A stretch of 64,000 nt of DNA from Planctomycetota bacterium (lineage in GTDB: Bacteria; Planctomycetota; UBA1135; JACQFD01), in the NCBI GenBank assembly GCA_016792805.1, contig JAEUHX010000058.1:1-64000 (forward strand). Reading direction: 5' to 3'. Position numbers and translations under genes: made by a program. Every line of letters begins with the position of its first letter. Positions within the stretch are counted from its first letter, which is position 1. This document shows positions 28,127-37,180 of this stretch, piece after piece. The notes beneath the pieces were generated by a model. It was not told the DNA's origin, searched no databases, and worked only from the letters and a program-made list of their open reading frames with translations.

Positions 28127-29407
28127 CTACGACTCGCGTTCCGTCCCGAAGTTGCCTTCCCACTTCGAAATCACAACCGACGCGAGCCCATTCCCCATCA
28201 CGTTCACCGTCGTGCGGGCCATGTCCATAATTTCATCCACGGCCAACAGCATCGCGATCCCCGCCTCGCCCGGCAGCCCAAAGCTGGCGCACGTCCCCGC
28301 GATAATCACCAGCGTCGCTCGCGGCACTCCAGCCACCCCCTTCGACGTCAGCATGAACGTCAGCACCATCGCGATTTGTTGCGAGATCGACATTTCGATC
28401 TTCGCCGCCTGTGCGATCGTCAGCGACGCCAGAACCAAATAAAGTGTCGAGCCGTCGAGATTAAAAGAATATCCCGTTGGAATCACGAAGCTCGCGACGC
28501 GCCGCGGCACGCCGAACTTCACACAATCCTCCAAGAGCCGCGGCAGCGCCGCTTCGGAGCTCGCCGTCGAGAATGCCGTCATCGCTGGCTCCCGAATCGC
28601 CCGCAAGAATCCGAAAACCGGGATGCGCCAAAGCAGCATGATCGGCACGAAAACCAGAAGCACGAGCGCCGCGAGCGCCCCATAGAGGCTCCCCACGAGA
28701 AGTGAATACTGCTTCAGCAGATGGAAGACCGCCGGCCAGCCCTTCAACAAAACACCCCCCACCTCGTGTCCCGCCGCCATGTGGCTCACGTTGTAAGCCA
28801 TCGCGCCGAAGACCCCGAGCGGAGTGAGCATCATCACGATGCTCGTATATTTGAACATCACTTGGGCGACCGCGTCAAAAAAGTGGAGCACGGACCGCCC
28901 CTTCTCGCCAGCGCGCGTCAGCGCGATTCCAAACAATGCCGCAAAAACAACCACCGGAAGTATGTCGCCCTCGGCGGCATGCTTCACGAGGTTGCTCGGA
29001 AATGTATGGAGCGCGATCTCCCAGCCCGACTGCTGCTTCGCGAGCACCACATGGTCGTCGGCCTTGAGCGGAAGCCCGTCTCCGGGGCGCGCCCAGTTGG
29101 CGATGGCAAGCCCAATCAAGAGCGCCACCGTCGTCACCACCTCAAAATAAAGCAGCGCCTTCGCCCCCATGCGCCCGACCGTCTTCAGGTCGCCGGTCTG
29201 GGCGATGCCGACCACGATCGTGGAAATCAGGATCGGAACGATGATGCTCTTGATGAGCGCGATGAACGACTTGGAGAGAAACTGAAAGAGAGCAAAAACC
29301 TGCGGCCACTCGTTCTGCGGAAAGAAGCCGCCGAGCACGACGCCGAGCGCGAGGCCGACGAAAATCCAGAAGGTGCTGGAGCGGTACAGGGGTTTGCGCT
29401 CACGCAT
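28127..29407 (-). CDS. Sodium/proton:dicarboxylate (glutamate/aspartate) symporter
   Basis: The 426-aa inner-membrane protein belongs to the DAACS (SLC1-like) family. It has multiple hydrophobic helices, the serine-rich hairpin TAFSTASSEAALPRL, the TM7 motif GYSFNLDGSTLY (NMDGT-like) and the TM8 stretch DEIMDMARTTVNVMGN with the substrate-binding Asp/Arg/Asn. It should import C4-dicarboxylates or acidic amino acids with Na+ or H+. The ATG at 29407 (MRERKPLYRSS) removes an upstream low-complexity extension; the length fits the family. Confidence 0.92.
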   Translation of the reverse strand: MRERKPLYRSSTFWIFVGLALGVVLGGFFPQNEWPQVFALFQFLSKSFIALIKSIIVPILISTIVVGIAQTGDLKTVGRMGAKALLYFEVVTTVALLIGLAIANWARPGDGLPLKADDHVVLAKQQSGWEIALHTFPSNLVKHAAEGDILPVVVFAALFGIALTRAGEKGRSVLHFFDAVAQVMFKYTSIVMMLTPLGVFGAMAYNVSHMAAGHEVGGVLLKGWPAVFHLLKQYSLLVGSLYGALAALVLLVFVPIMLLWRIPVFGFLRAIREPAMTAFSTASSEAALPRLLEDCVKFGVPRRVASFVIPTGYSFNLDGSTLYLVLASLTIAQAAKIEMSISQQIAMVLTFMLTSKGVAGVPRATLVIIAGTCASFGLPGEAGIAMLLAVDEIMDMARTTVNVMGNGLASVVISKWEGNFGTERES

Positions 29408-29520
29408 CGGCGCAGTCTGCGGCCCGAGGACCTCCGATGCGAGCCGCGCGAGCCCGCGCGTAATTCGAACGGGCGTCCGCGACGGGGAACTTCGACCACT
29501 CTCCTGTTCGAAAGGAACCC

Positions 29521-32298
29521 ATGCGACTCGCACGACTCCGCGCCCTCCTCGCTGCCGCCGCCGCTTCCATCGCGGCGGGAGAGGCCAGCGCCCAAGGCAG
29601 CTACGTGAACTTCGAGAGCCCTCAGGTTCATCCGATTCGGCTCTCGCCCGATGGCACGCGCCTCTTCGCGGCGAACACGGCGGACAACCGGCTTTCCGTC
29701 TTCGATGTCTCGAACGCGTCGAACCCAATCCTGATCGCGGAGATTCCCGTGGGGCTCGAACCGGTCTCCGTGAATCCCCGCTCCAACGACGAGGTTTGGG
29801 TCGTGAACCACACGTCCGACAGCGTGAGCGTGGTGTCGGTGTCGCAGGGAATCGTGACCGACACGATCCCCGTGAAGGATGAGCCGTGCGACGTGGTCTT
29901 CGCCGGCACGCCCCAGCGCGCGTTCGTCTCGGCGTCCCGCAGCAATCAGGTGCGCGCCATCGACCTGACGACGCACGCGATCGTGGGGACGGTGACCCTG
30001 CAGGGGCTCAATCCGCGGGCGCTCGCTGTGAGCCCCGACGGCTCGCGCGTCTACGCCGCCTTCGCTCTCTCCGGGAATCGAACCACCACCGTTCCCAAGC
30101 AAGTGGCGCCGCCGCAAGGGCCGCCCACGAATCCCAATCTTCCGCCGCCGCCGCCGGTGGCGCGCATCGTGGATGCCACCGATCCGGCGTGGAGCCCCTC
30201 GGTGATTCAATACACGGTGCTCGACCATGATGTCGCGGAGATCAATGCGAACACTGTGTCCTTGAATCGTTACTTTGATCGAACTGGAACTGTGAACTTC
30301 AATCTTGCGGTGAACCCCGTGAGCGGTGACGTCTGGGTTGCCAACACGGATGCCCGCAATCTGATCCGCTTCGAGACGGCGCTGCGCGGCCATTTCGTGG
30401 ACAACCGCGTCACGCGCGTGACCACCGGAGCGCTGCCGAGCATCACCGCGGTCGATCTCAATCCCGGAATCAATTATGCGGTTCTGCCGAACCCCGCGGC
30501 CCTCGCCACGGCGCTGGCGCAGCCGACCGACCTCGTTTTCGAACCATCGGGCAGCGCGATGTGGGTGGCGGCCTTCGGCACGGACCGCGTCGCGAAGCTC
30601 GACGGAGCGGGAAATGTGATCTCCCGGATCGAGGTCGGCGACGTGACGGGCGCCGCCATCGATCCGATCCACAAGCGCGGTCCGCGCGGGCTCGCGCTCA
30701 AGGCGTCGGCCAGCCGGCTTTATGTGCAAAACAAACTTTCGAACACGGTGACCGTGATCGACACGGCGGCGGGCGCGGTCGTCCAGGAGGTGCCCGTCGG
30801 AAGCTACGACCCGACTCCGGCGGTGATCAAGAACGGGCGCGGCTTCCTGTACGACGCCAAGCTCTCGGGCAACGGCACCGGCTCCTGCGCCGGATGCCAC
30901 ATCGACGGTGACACCGATCTGTTGGCTTGGGACCTCGGCAATCCCGGCGGGACGATGGTGCAGGTGGTCGATCCCGAACTCGGCGCCGTGTTTAATTTGC
31001 ACCCGATGAAGGGGCCGATGATCACGCAGCATTTGAAGAATATGGCCGGGATCCCGCCGTACCACTGGCGCGGCGACAAGCCGAGCCTGAACGCCTTCAA
31101 CGGCGCCTTCGATTCGCTCATGGGCGGCTCCCAGCTCGCAGCGGCGGACATGCAGCGGTTCTCCGACTTCATGGACACGATGCGCCTCGAGCCGAACCCC
31201 AATCAAAACCTCGACCGGTCGCTGCCGAACGCGGTGCCCGGAGCGCCCGGTAATCCCAATATTGGCCAGAACCAATATTTTGGTCCGCCGCCGGGAGGCG
31301 GGTGCGCCGGATGCCACAAGCCGCCGCTCAACTACACGGTGCGTGTTGCGGTGGAGCCGGGCTTCCCGGGCGCCGTTCCCGGAAAGTCCACACCTCTGCG
31401 CGACTTCTTCCGGCGGCTCGGATTCAGCCGCGCTCCGGGTGCACAAAACCTGACGGGCGTCGGCTTCCACAACGACGGCGCCGGCCCGCCGGTGCTGCCC
31501 GGCCAGCCGCCCGATCTGATCGCCTTCATGGCCTGCTTCGATACGCTGATGGCGCCCGCCGTCGGCTGGGGACAGACCATTCGTCAGAACAACGCCACCA
31601 GCGCCGTCATTGTGAATCAGCTCAATACGGTGCTCGCGCGCGCCGCCATCGGCGATTGTGATGTCATTGCGAAGGGGCGCATCGACGGTGTGCTGATGGG
31701 GCTTCGCTATCAGCCTGCCGGCGCGCTCTTCCTCACCGACAAGCTCGGTGTCGGCCCCTTCTCGTGGCCGCAGCTCCAGGCGAAGGCGATCGCCGGGAAT
31801 GCACAATTCACCGTCATGGGCGTGCCCCCCGGCTCGGGAAACCGAATCGGCGTCGACCGCGACCTCGACGGCACCCTCGACGGCGACGAGCCGACGGCAC
31901 CCCACGTGGTGACCTACGGCGCCTCGACTGCCGGGTGTGCTGGCCCCCTGGCCATCGGCGTCAACTCGCAGCCGTTCCTCGGGAACGCCACTTTTGCGCT
32001 CACCTGCACAAATACTCCGGCGTCCACCCTCGGCCTCGGCCTCGTCGGAAATGTGCAAGATTTGGCGGGCACGGCCGTGGCCGGGATCGCGCTCCATGTG
32101 AGCCTGCTCTCGACGGAGATTCTCGTCCTCGACACCTTCAGCGACTCGAGCGGCTTTGGCGTCTGCCCGGCGCCGCTGCCGACGACCTCGGCGTTGGCCG
32201 GGCTCACCTATTGCGCACAGATCCTGTGGATCGACGGCTGCGCGCCGCAGGGCCTCTCCGCCTCCAATGCCGCAGCGATGACGCTCTTCGCACCATGA
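29521..32298 (+). CDS. Secreted YVTN beta-propeller / cytochrome c protein with shared C-terminal domain
   Basis: The 925-aa protein has a signal peptide (cleavage near GEASAQ), then about 400 residues of propeller blades (SPDGTRLFAANTADNRLSVF, AVSPDGSRVYAAFA and similar). Two heme-c sites follow: CAGCH at residues 456-460 and 595-599. The last ~128 residues (31912-32295) form the domain starting TYGASTAGC that also ends the FG-GAP protein and the protein at the right edge. GAAAGGAACCC before the ATG is a good ribosome binding site. It is probably an exported electron-transfer protein anchored or sorted by the terminal domain. Confidence 0.87.
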   Translation: MRLARLRALLAAAAASIAAGEASAQGSYVNFESPQVHPIRLSPDGTRLFAANTADNRLSVFDVSNASNPILIAEIPVGLEPVSVNPRSNDEVWVVNHTSDSVSVVSVSQGIVTDTIPVKDEPCDVVFAGTPQRAFVSASRSNQVRAIDLTTHAIVGTVTLQGLNPRALAVSPDGSRVYAAFALSGNRTTTVPKQVAPPQGPPTNPNLPPPPPVARIVDATDPAWSPSVIQYTVLDHDVAEINANTVSLNRYFDRTGTVNFNLAVNPVSGDVWVANTDARNLIRFETALRGHFVDNRVTRVTTGALPSITAVDLNPGINYAVLPNPAALATALAQPTDLVFEPSGSAMWVAAFGTDRVAKLDGAGNVISRIEVGDVTGAAIDPIHKRGPRGLALKASASRLYVQNKLSNTVTVIDTAAGAVVQEVPVGSYDPTPAVIKNGRGFLYDAKLSGNGTGSCAGCHIDGDTDLLAWDLGNPGGTMVQVVDPELGAVFNLHPMKGPMITQHLKNMAGIPPYHWRGDKPSLNAFNGAFDSLMGGSQLAAADMQRFSDFMDTMRLEPNPNQNLDRSLPNAVPGAPGNPNIGQNQYFGPPPGGGCAGCHKPPLNYTVRVAVEPGFPGAVPGKSTPLRDFFRRLGFSRAPGAQNLTGVGFHNDGAGPPVLPGQPPDLIAFMACFDTLMAPAVGWGQTIRQNNATSAVIVNQLNTVLARAAIGDCDVIAKGRIDGVLMGLRYQPAGALFLTDKLGVGPFSWPQLQAKAIAGNAQFTVMGVPPGSGNRIGVDRDLDGTLDGDEPTAPHVVTYGASTAGCAGPLAIGVNSQPFLGNATFALTCTNTPASTLGLGLVGNVQDLAGTAVAGIALHVSLLSTEILVLDTFSDSSGFGVCPAPLPTTSALAGLTYCAQILWIDGCAPQGLSASNAAAMTLFAP

Positions 32299-32316
32299 TT
32301 CGACTCGGCTTGTGAG

Positions 32317-32347
32317 TCACAGTTCGCCGAGGCCGGCGAATCTGTGA
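32317..32347. terminator. Hairpin between convergent genes
   Basis: TCACAG-TTCGCCG (32317-32329) pairs with CGGCGAA (32334-32340) and CTGTGA (32342-32347), with loop AGGC and one bulged T. It lies 18 nt after the propeller stop in a convergent gap. There is no T-tract, so it is terminator-like only. Confidence 0.45.
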
Positions 32348-32485
32348 TCTCCCGCGCGGCGCCAAGGGTTGGACTTCAGGGACCCTCGGCGCCGCGCACC
32401 TCTTTCGGCGTCGCGAAAGAACTTCCGAGGAGCCGGAGGATCCGCGCGGCCGGCGCGCATGAAGTTGCGCGAGCCCAGAGGGCCG

Positions 32486-34795
32486 TCAGCGTCGCCGCCA
32501 ATCTGCCCAGAACGCCGCAAGCGATCGATGGCGATACTCATGCACGAGGAGGTCGTCTCGAATCGGCTCAAACTCTGTCAGTTCATCTCGCTGCACGGGC
32601 TTCAACGCCTCCATCACATAGAACGAGAGCGAGGGCCCGGTAAGCTGCAATTGGGCGGCTCGCGGAGCGAATGCAGCCTGGCTCAGCTCTGCTGTGAAGC
32701 CCGGGTCGCCATCGCTCGCCACGAGGATGCTTCGCGGATGCGCCCACAAATTGGCGAACGTCATGAGCAGACTCTTACGAATCGACATCCGGGAGTCGTC
32801 GTAGCCGTGATTATTACTGATATACATCCCGTTCTTCTTGAGGAGCGTGCGAACTTCGGAGAAATACTCGACAGACCGGATCGCAGTCGACCCCGTCCAC
32901 TCGGGTATTGTGAGATTGTCAAGCACTACGTCGAAAGAGTCGGGAGGATAGAGGCCCACTGCAACCCGAGCGTCGGCTCGCCAAATGCGAACGCGCGGAT
33001 CCTTCAAACAATTCTCGAGGACGGCTTTCGGGCGCGGCAGCTCGAGAATCGCCGGAAGCTCGTGAGACCAGTCGACAACCTCGACCCGCTTCACCCGCGG
33101 ATCTTTGAGAATCTCCCGCACCATGCCGCCGCCGCCGAGCCCGAGAACCAGGATGGATTCCGGCCTTGGAAACGAGAGGACGAAACCCGCAAGGGCGACG
33201 TGATCCGGATGGTCGGGCAGCGCCGACATGTACATGCCGTTGACATAAACTTCTGCCAGCCGGCCGCCCGGACCCCAGCGAAGCGTCGATACTCCCGTGG
33301 TCCCCTGAAGGAGGTCGAGCCATTCATCGGGAAACCGGCGTCCGGCCTGATCTCGATGTGTAATGTACGGACGGCCATATGTAAACTTGTTCTCCAGCCG
33401 AGCACGCGGAAGGAAGATGACAGCGCCGAGAGAAAGCGCCGCCGCTGCGCCGACGGCGAGCTGAGCCCTCCGATGGACCGCGCCGACAGCCCAGACAGAG
33501 ACAAGCAGGCAGATCGCGGCAAGGGACAGCAACACGCCTCCCATGCCAAGCAGTCGGAAGCCCAGGAACTGCGCAAGGAGAGCACCGAGGAACGCCCCCG
33601 CCGAGTTGGCGATGTACACCGATCCCGTCTGCTTGGGCAGCATCTCCAATCGGCTCGCAGCCAGCCGCACCAGTAACGGGAAGATCCCGCTCAGAAAGAG
33701 TGGAAGCGGCATCGCCAGTGAAGCCACATAGCGAATATCTGTTGTGATGTGTTCCGGATTTACGAATACGGGATCGCATTCGAGGTAATCCGCAGCCATG
33801 GCCGGCGGCACAATCACAGCCGCGGCAGACAGCACCGAGAGTATCGAAATGCGAAGCAGGATCGAGCGAGGCTGCTCATTTCGAAGACGCGTGAAGACGG
33901 CGCTTCCCAATGCGATCGCCACGAGAAAAGGAGCGAGCACAAGGGGGAAGTTGTAGGGCGAGTTCGGGTTCATCACAAAGACGTGGCGGAGAAGTGCCAC
34001 CTCGTACGCGAGCGAGACGAACCCGGTGAGGAATGCAATGATCCTGACGGACTGAAGGGAGAGACTCGGCGCCGCCGATCCAGACTCCACAGATCCAGGT
34101 GCTTGCCCGACAGCGTCCTTTGCAGCGTTCACAGACGCAGGCGCCGAAGCTGCGTCCTCCTCTCCGTTCTGCTCGGACGGCATGAATTTGGAGCACAGAA
34201 AAATGCATGCCGCCAGAACGAGGTTTCCCGCACCAAGGATCTGAAGCGTTGCCGGAACTGTGAACTGGCTCAGAAGGTAGATCGGCGCCGCTACTGTTCC
34301 TGCGGCGGCACCAAGAGTGTTGAACCCGTACAGCCACCCGAGCGTCTTGCTTCGATAGGTGCCTTGGTTCACGAAGCAGCGAAACATGAGTGGGAGCGTT
34401 CCGCCCATGAGGATGCAAGGCGGAAGAAGAAACAAAATGCAGGCGCCCACCAGCGGCACCCGAAGGCTCTCGACCGACTCGATGGATGTGCTGGCGACTC
34501 GAGCAAGGATTCGAGCCAGGGAACCCAGGACGAAGTGGCTGATGATGGCATAGATTCCAATGGCTGCTTCGACCGCCGAGTAGACATGGAAGGGCCGTCT
34601 CCAAGTTCGGCCGAAAAGAACGGCACCGAGTCCAAGTCCGAGCAAGAAAGTCCCGGTTACGATCGCCGACGAAACATTGTCTCCGCCGAAATTCGTTCGG
34701 ACGCTTCGATCCCAGACCACCTGGTAGACAAGACTACAGAATCCCGAGAATGCGACGAGCGAAACGACGAAGGCGGAGGTGAGGATGCTGCGCAT
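32486..34795 (-). CDS. Membrane protein fused to a spermidine-synthase-like domain
   Basis: The 769-aa protein has about 12 predicted membrane segments (residues ~5-500, beginning LTSAFVVSLVAFSGFCSLVY) followed by an aminopropyltransferase-like Rossmann domain: ILVLGLGGGGMVREIL, VEVVDWSHELPA and FDVVLDNLTIPEW. In true SpeE the last motif carries the catalytic Asp of DSSDP; here it is DNLTIP, so polyamine synthesis is uncertain. The family (fused MFS/spermidine synthase) is widespread with poorly known function. Start M at 34795; a longer frame to 34873 lacks support. Confidence 0.88.
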   Translation of the reverse strand: MRSILTSAFVVSLVAFSGFCSLVYQVVWDRSVRTNFGGDNVSSAIVTGTFLLGLGLGAVLFGRTWRRPFHVYSAVEAAIGIYAIISHFVLGSLARILARVASTSIESVESLRVPLVGACILFLLPPCILMGGTLPLMFRCFVNQGTYRSKTLGWLYGFNTLGAAAGTVAAPIYLLSQFTVPATLQILGAGNLVLAACIFLCSKFMPSEQNGEEDAASAPASVNAAKDAVGQAPGSVESGSAAPSLSLQSVRIIAFLTGFVSLAYEVALLRHVFVMNPNSPYNFPLVLAPFLVAIALGSAVFTRLRNEQPRSILLRISILSVLSAAAVIVPPAMAADYLECDPVFVNPEHITTDIRYVASLAMPLPLFLSGIFPLLVRLAASRLEMLPKQTGSVYIANSAGAFLGALLAQFLGFRLLGMGGVLLSLAAICLLVSVWAVGAVHRRAQLAVGAAAALSLGAVIFLPRARLENKFTYGRPYITHRDQAGRRFPDEWLDLLQGTTGVSTLRWGPGGRLAEVYVNGMYMSALPDHPDHVALAGFVLSFPRPESILVLGLGGGGMVREILKDPRVKRVEVVDWSHELPAILELPRPKAVLENCLKDPRVRIWRADARVAVGLYPPDSFDVVLDNLTIPEWTGSTAIRSVEYFSEVRTLLKKNGMYISNNHGYDDSRMSIRKSLLMTFANLWAHPRSILVASDGDPGFTAELSQAAFAPRAAQLQLTGPSLSFYVMEALKPVQRDELTEFEPIRDDLLVHEYRHRSLAAFWADWRRR

Positions 34796-34953
34796 AGCTA
34801 CAGAATCGAGGGGCGCCCTCTGACGGATGAACTGGTCTGTGCGGGAATGAACCTCGGCGGCGGCGCCTTCCAACGGCCCGCAACCCTGGGGCCAGAATAT
34901 CGGTCACTCCTCTCGCTCTCGACAAAACAAACGCGCGAGAATGTCTACACGTC

Positions 34954-37146
34954 TCAGGTTGGGCGCTTGGAACCCTCTGCGCCTCGATAGATGAGCCAGC
35001 AGAGGGTGCCCAGCACGGCCACACCCCATAGGTCGCTGCCTTGATGACCCAAGACGCTCTCGAAGATCCCGCCGAGCCCGGTGAAAAGAGCAAAGCTTGG
35101 ATGGAGCCCGCTGTCGGAATCGAATCCCGGAACAAACGCGAGCATCGCGCCGAGGATGCCTACGATCGAGGCACCTGCGATAAGCCCGGAACACCATAAA
35201 ACGCCCTCCGGTTCATCCTCCGCGTCCACTTCACGCTTGCGTACCCTGTCGGAGAGAAGGCGCACTAATCCGCCAAGATAAACCGGCATCGTCGACGCCA
35301 GCGGCAAGTAGACGCCGACTGCGAAAGTCAACGATCGGAATCCCATCAGCTCGATGAAGACCGCGATCGCGGCGCCGATCAGGATCAGGTCCCACGGAAG
35401 ATTGTGGGTCAATAATCCATCGATCACCACCGACATCAGCTTTGCCTGCGGCGCCTGCAAACGCCCCGAGCCGATGCCGTCCTCGCGGAGATAGCGCGCC
35501 TCGCGCGTCGTCTCATCCACCAGGTAGTTTCCCGCGCCGGTCTTCACCTCGCGCGAGACCTCCTTCTCCGCGCCCAAGGCATCGCGCTCCTTCACGGTCC
35601 GCGAAATCGTGGCCTCCGCCGGCACGGCCTCCGCCGTCAATCTCACAAATCGGTACTTCGCCGATGCGTCATGCATCGCCTTCACCTCGTCCGCGCGCGC
35701 GATTAGCGCGGCGTCGACGGGGAATGGCTTCGACAATTTGTGCTCTTCAGTCTCCGCGAGATTCAATCCGTAGGTCGTCCAGCCGATCGCCAGCACCGAG
35801 GCCAGCACGCCCACCAGGAGCGCCCCCTGCTGCCGCACCGGCGTCGCCCCCACGAGGAACCCCGTCTTCAGATCCTGCGAGCAGGTCCCCGCATTACTGA
35901 TCGCAATGCACACCACCGCGCCGATCATCAGCGCGAGCCGCGCATAGCTGCTCCCCTCCCAGCCGACCAGCAGGAATACGCCGCAGGTCGCCATCAGCAC
36001 GCCGATCGTCATTCCCGACAGCGGACACGACGAGGAGCCGACCTCACCCGTGATGCGCGAGGAGACGACTGCGAACAAAAAGCCAAGACCGAGAATCAAG
36101 ACGGCGCCGACGACGTTCACATGGAACGCCGGCACCAGCACGAGAAACGCCACAATCGCGAGCGAGCCGAGCGCCAGAATGGACGTCGGTGTATCGCGAT
36201 CGGTGCGCTCCGCGCCGCTTTGAACACTGCCACCACCGAGGAGCGATCGCGCCGAGGCTCGGATCGACGCCACGATCGACGGCAGCGCGCGCACGAGGCC
36301 AAAGATGCCGCCCGTCGCCACGGCGCCCGCACCGATGTGCTTCACATATCCGCTCCAGATTTCCATCGGGCCCATCTCCGAGATGAGCTTCGTTCCCGGC
36401 GGAAGCACCGACGGGAGCTGCGCCCCGAAAAGCGCAATCATCGGCACCAGCACGAACGACGCGAGGAGGCTCCCCGCCACCATCATGAGCGACGTTCTGT
36501 AACCAATAATGTAGCCGACGCCGAGGAGCGGCGGCTCCACGTCGCATCCGATCGACGCGCCTTTGAAGAACGGCAGCGACGTGTGGAGGCTTCCCTTGAC
36601 GCCGCCGAGAACCGCTTGGAACGCCTTGAACGCGGCGCCGATTCCCATTCCCACAAAAACTTTCTTCGCCGACGTGCCCCCCTTCTCGCCCGCCACCAGA
36701 ATCTCCGCGCACGCCTTCCCTTCCGGATACCGGAGCTGGCCATGTTCTTTGACAATCAAATATCGGCGCAGCGGCACCATCAGCAGCACCCCCAGCATGC
36801 CGCCCGTGAGCGCGATGAGCGTCGTAAGCCCCACCTCCAGCGGATAGCCGAGGAAGAGCAGCGCCGGGACGGTGAACACGACGGCGGCTGCGACCGACTC
36901 GCCCGCGGAGCCGACCGTCTGCACAATATTGTGCTCGAGGATCGCCCGCTTGCCGCCGCGCGGCCGCAACAGCGCGATCGCGATCACCGCGATCGGCACC
37001 GAAGCGGACACCGTCAGCCCCACCTTCAGCGCGAGGTAGACCGACGCGGCGCCGAAGACGACACCGCAAACGGCGCCCAAGATCAACGATCGGAGCGTCA
37101 GCTCCGGAGGCGATTCCTCCGGTCCGACGTGAGGACGAAAACTCAT
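34954..37146 (-). CDS. OPT-family oligopeptide transporter, second copy
   Basis: The 730-aa inner-membrane protein shows OPT motifs: VYLALKVGLTVSASVPIAVI, QTVGSAGESVAAAVVFTVPA, GGMLGVLLMVPLRRYLI, KEHGQLRYPEGKACAEIL and NAGTCSQDLKTGFLVGATP. It should import peptides or peptide-like chelates using the proton gradient. Compared with its upstream paralog it has a charged loop of about 70 residues (from VKAMHDASAKYRF to TTREARYLRED). It begins 34 nt after the stop of that paralog, so both are probably one operon. Confidence 0.92.
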   Translation of the reverse strand: MSFRPHVGPEESPPELTLRSLILGAVCGVVFGAASVYLALKVGLTVSASVPIAVIAIALLRPRGGKRAILEHNIVQTVGSAGESVAAAVVFTVPALLFLGYPLEVGLTTLIALTGGMLGVLLMVPLRRYLIVKEHGQLRYPEGKACAEILVAGEKGGTSAKKVFVGMGIGAAFKAFQAVLGGVKGSLHTSLPFFKGASIGCDVEPPLLGVGYIIGYRTSLMMVAGSLLASFVLVPMIALFGAQLPSVLPPGTKLISEMGPMEIWSGYVKHIGAGAVATGGIFGLVRALPSIVASIRASARSLLGGGSVQSGAERTDRDTPTSILALGSLAIVAFLVLVPAFHVNVVGAVLILGLGFLFAVVSSRITGEVGSSSCPLSGMTIGVLMATCGVFLLVGWEGSSYARLALMIGAVVCIAISNAGTCSQDLKTGFLVGATPVRQQGALLVGVLASVLAIGWTTYGLNLAETEEHKLSKPFPVDAALIARADEVKAMHDASAKYRFVRLTAEAVPAEATISRTVKERDALGAEKEVSREVKTGAGNYLVDETTREARYLREDGIGSGRLQAPQAKLMSVVIDGLLTHNLPWDLILIGAAIAVFIELMGFRSLTFAVGVYLPLASTMPVYLGGLVRLLSDRVRKREVDAEDEPEGVLWCSGLIAGASIVGILGAMLAFVPGFDSDSGLHPSFALFTGLGGIFESVLGHQGSDLWGVAVLGTLCWLIYRGAEGSKRPT

Positions 37147-37180
37147 GTTGTTCGGACCGGAGGATAAGTGCCGCTTCGAA

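Noticed and set aside
29227..32097. Long antisense open frame opposite the propeller/cytochrome gene
   Set aside because: It has no recognisable domain, while the plus-strand frame has a signal peptide, heme sites and propeller repeats; high GC makes long shadow frames common.
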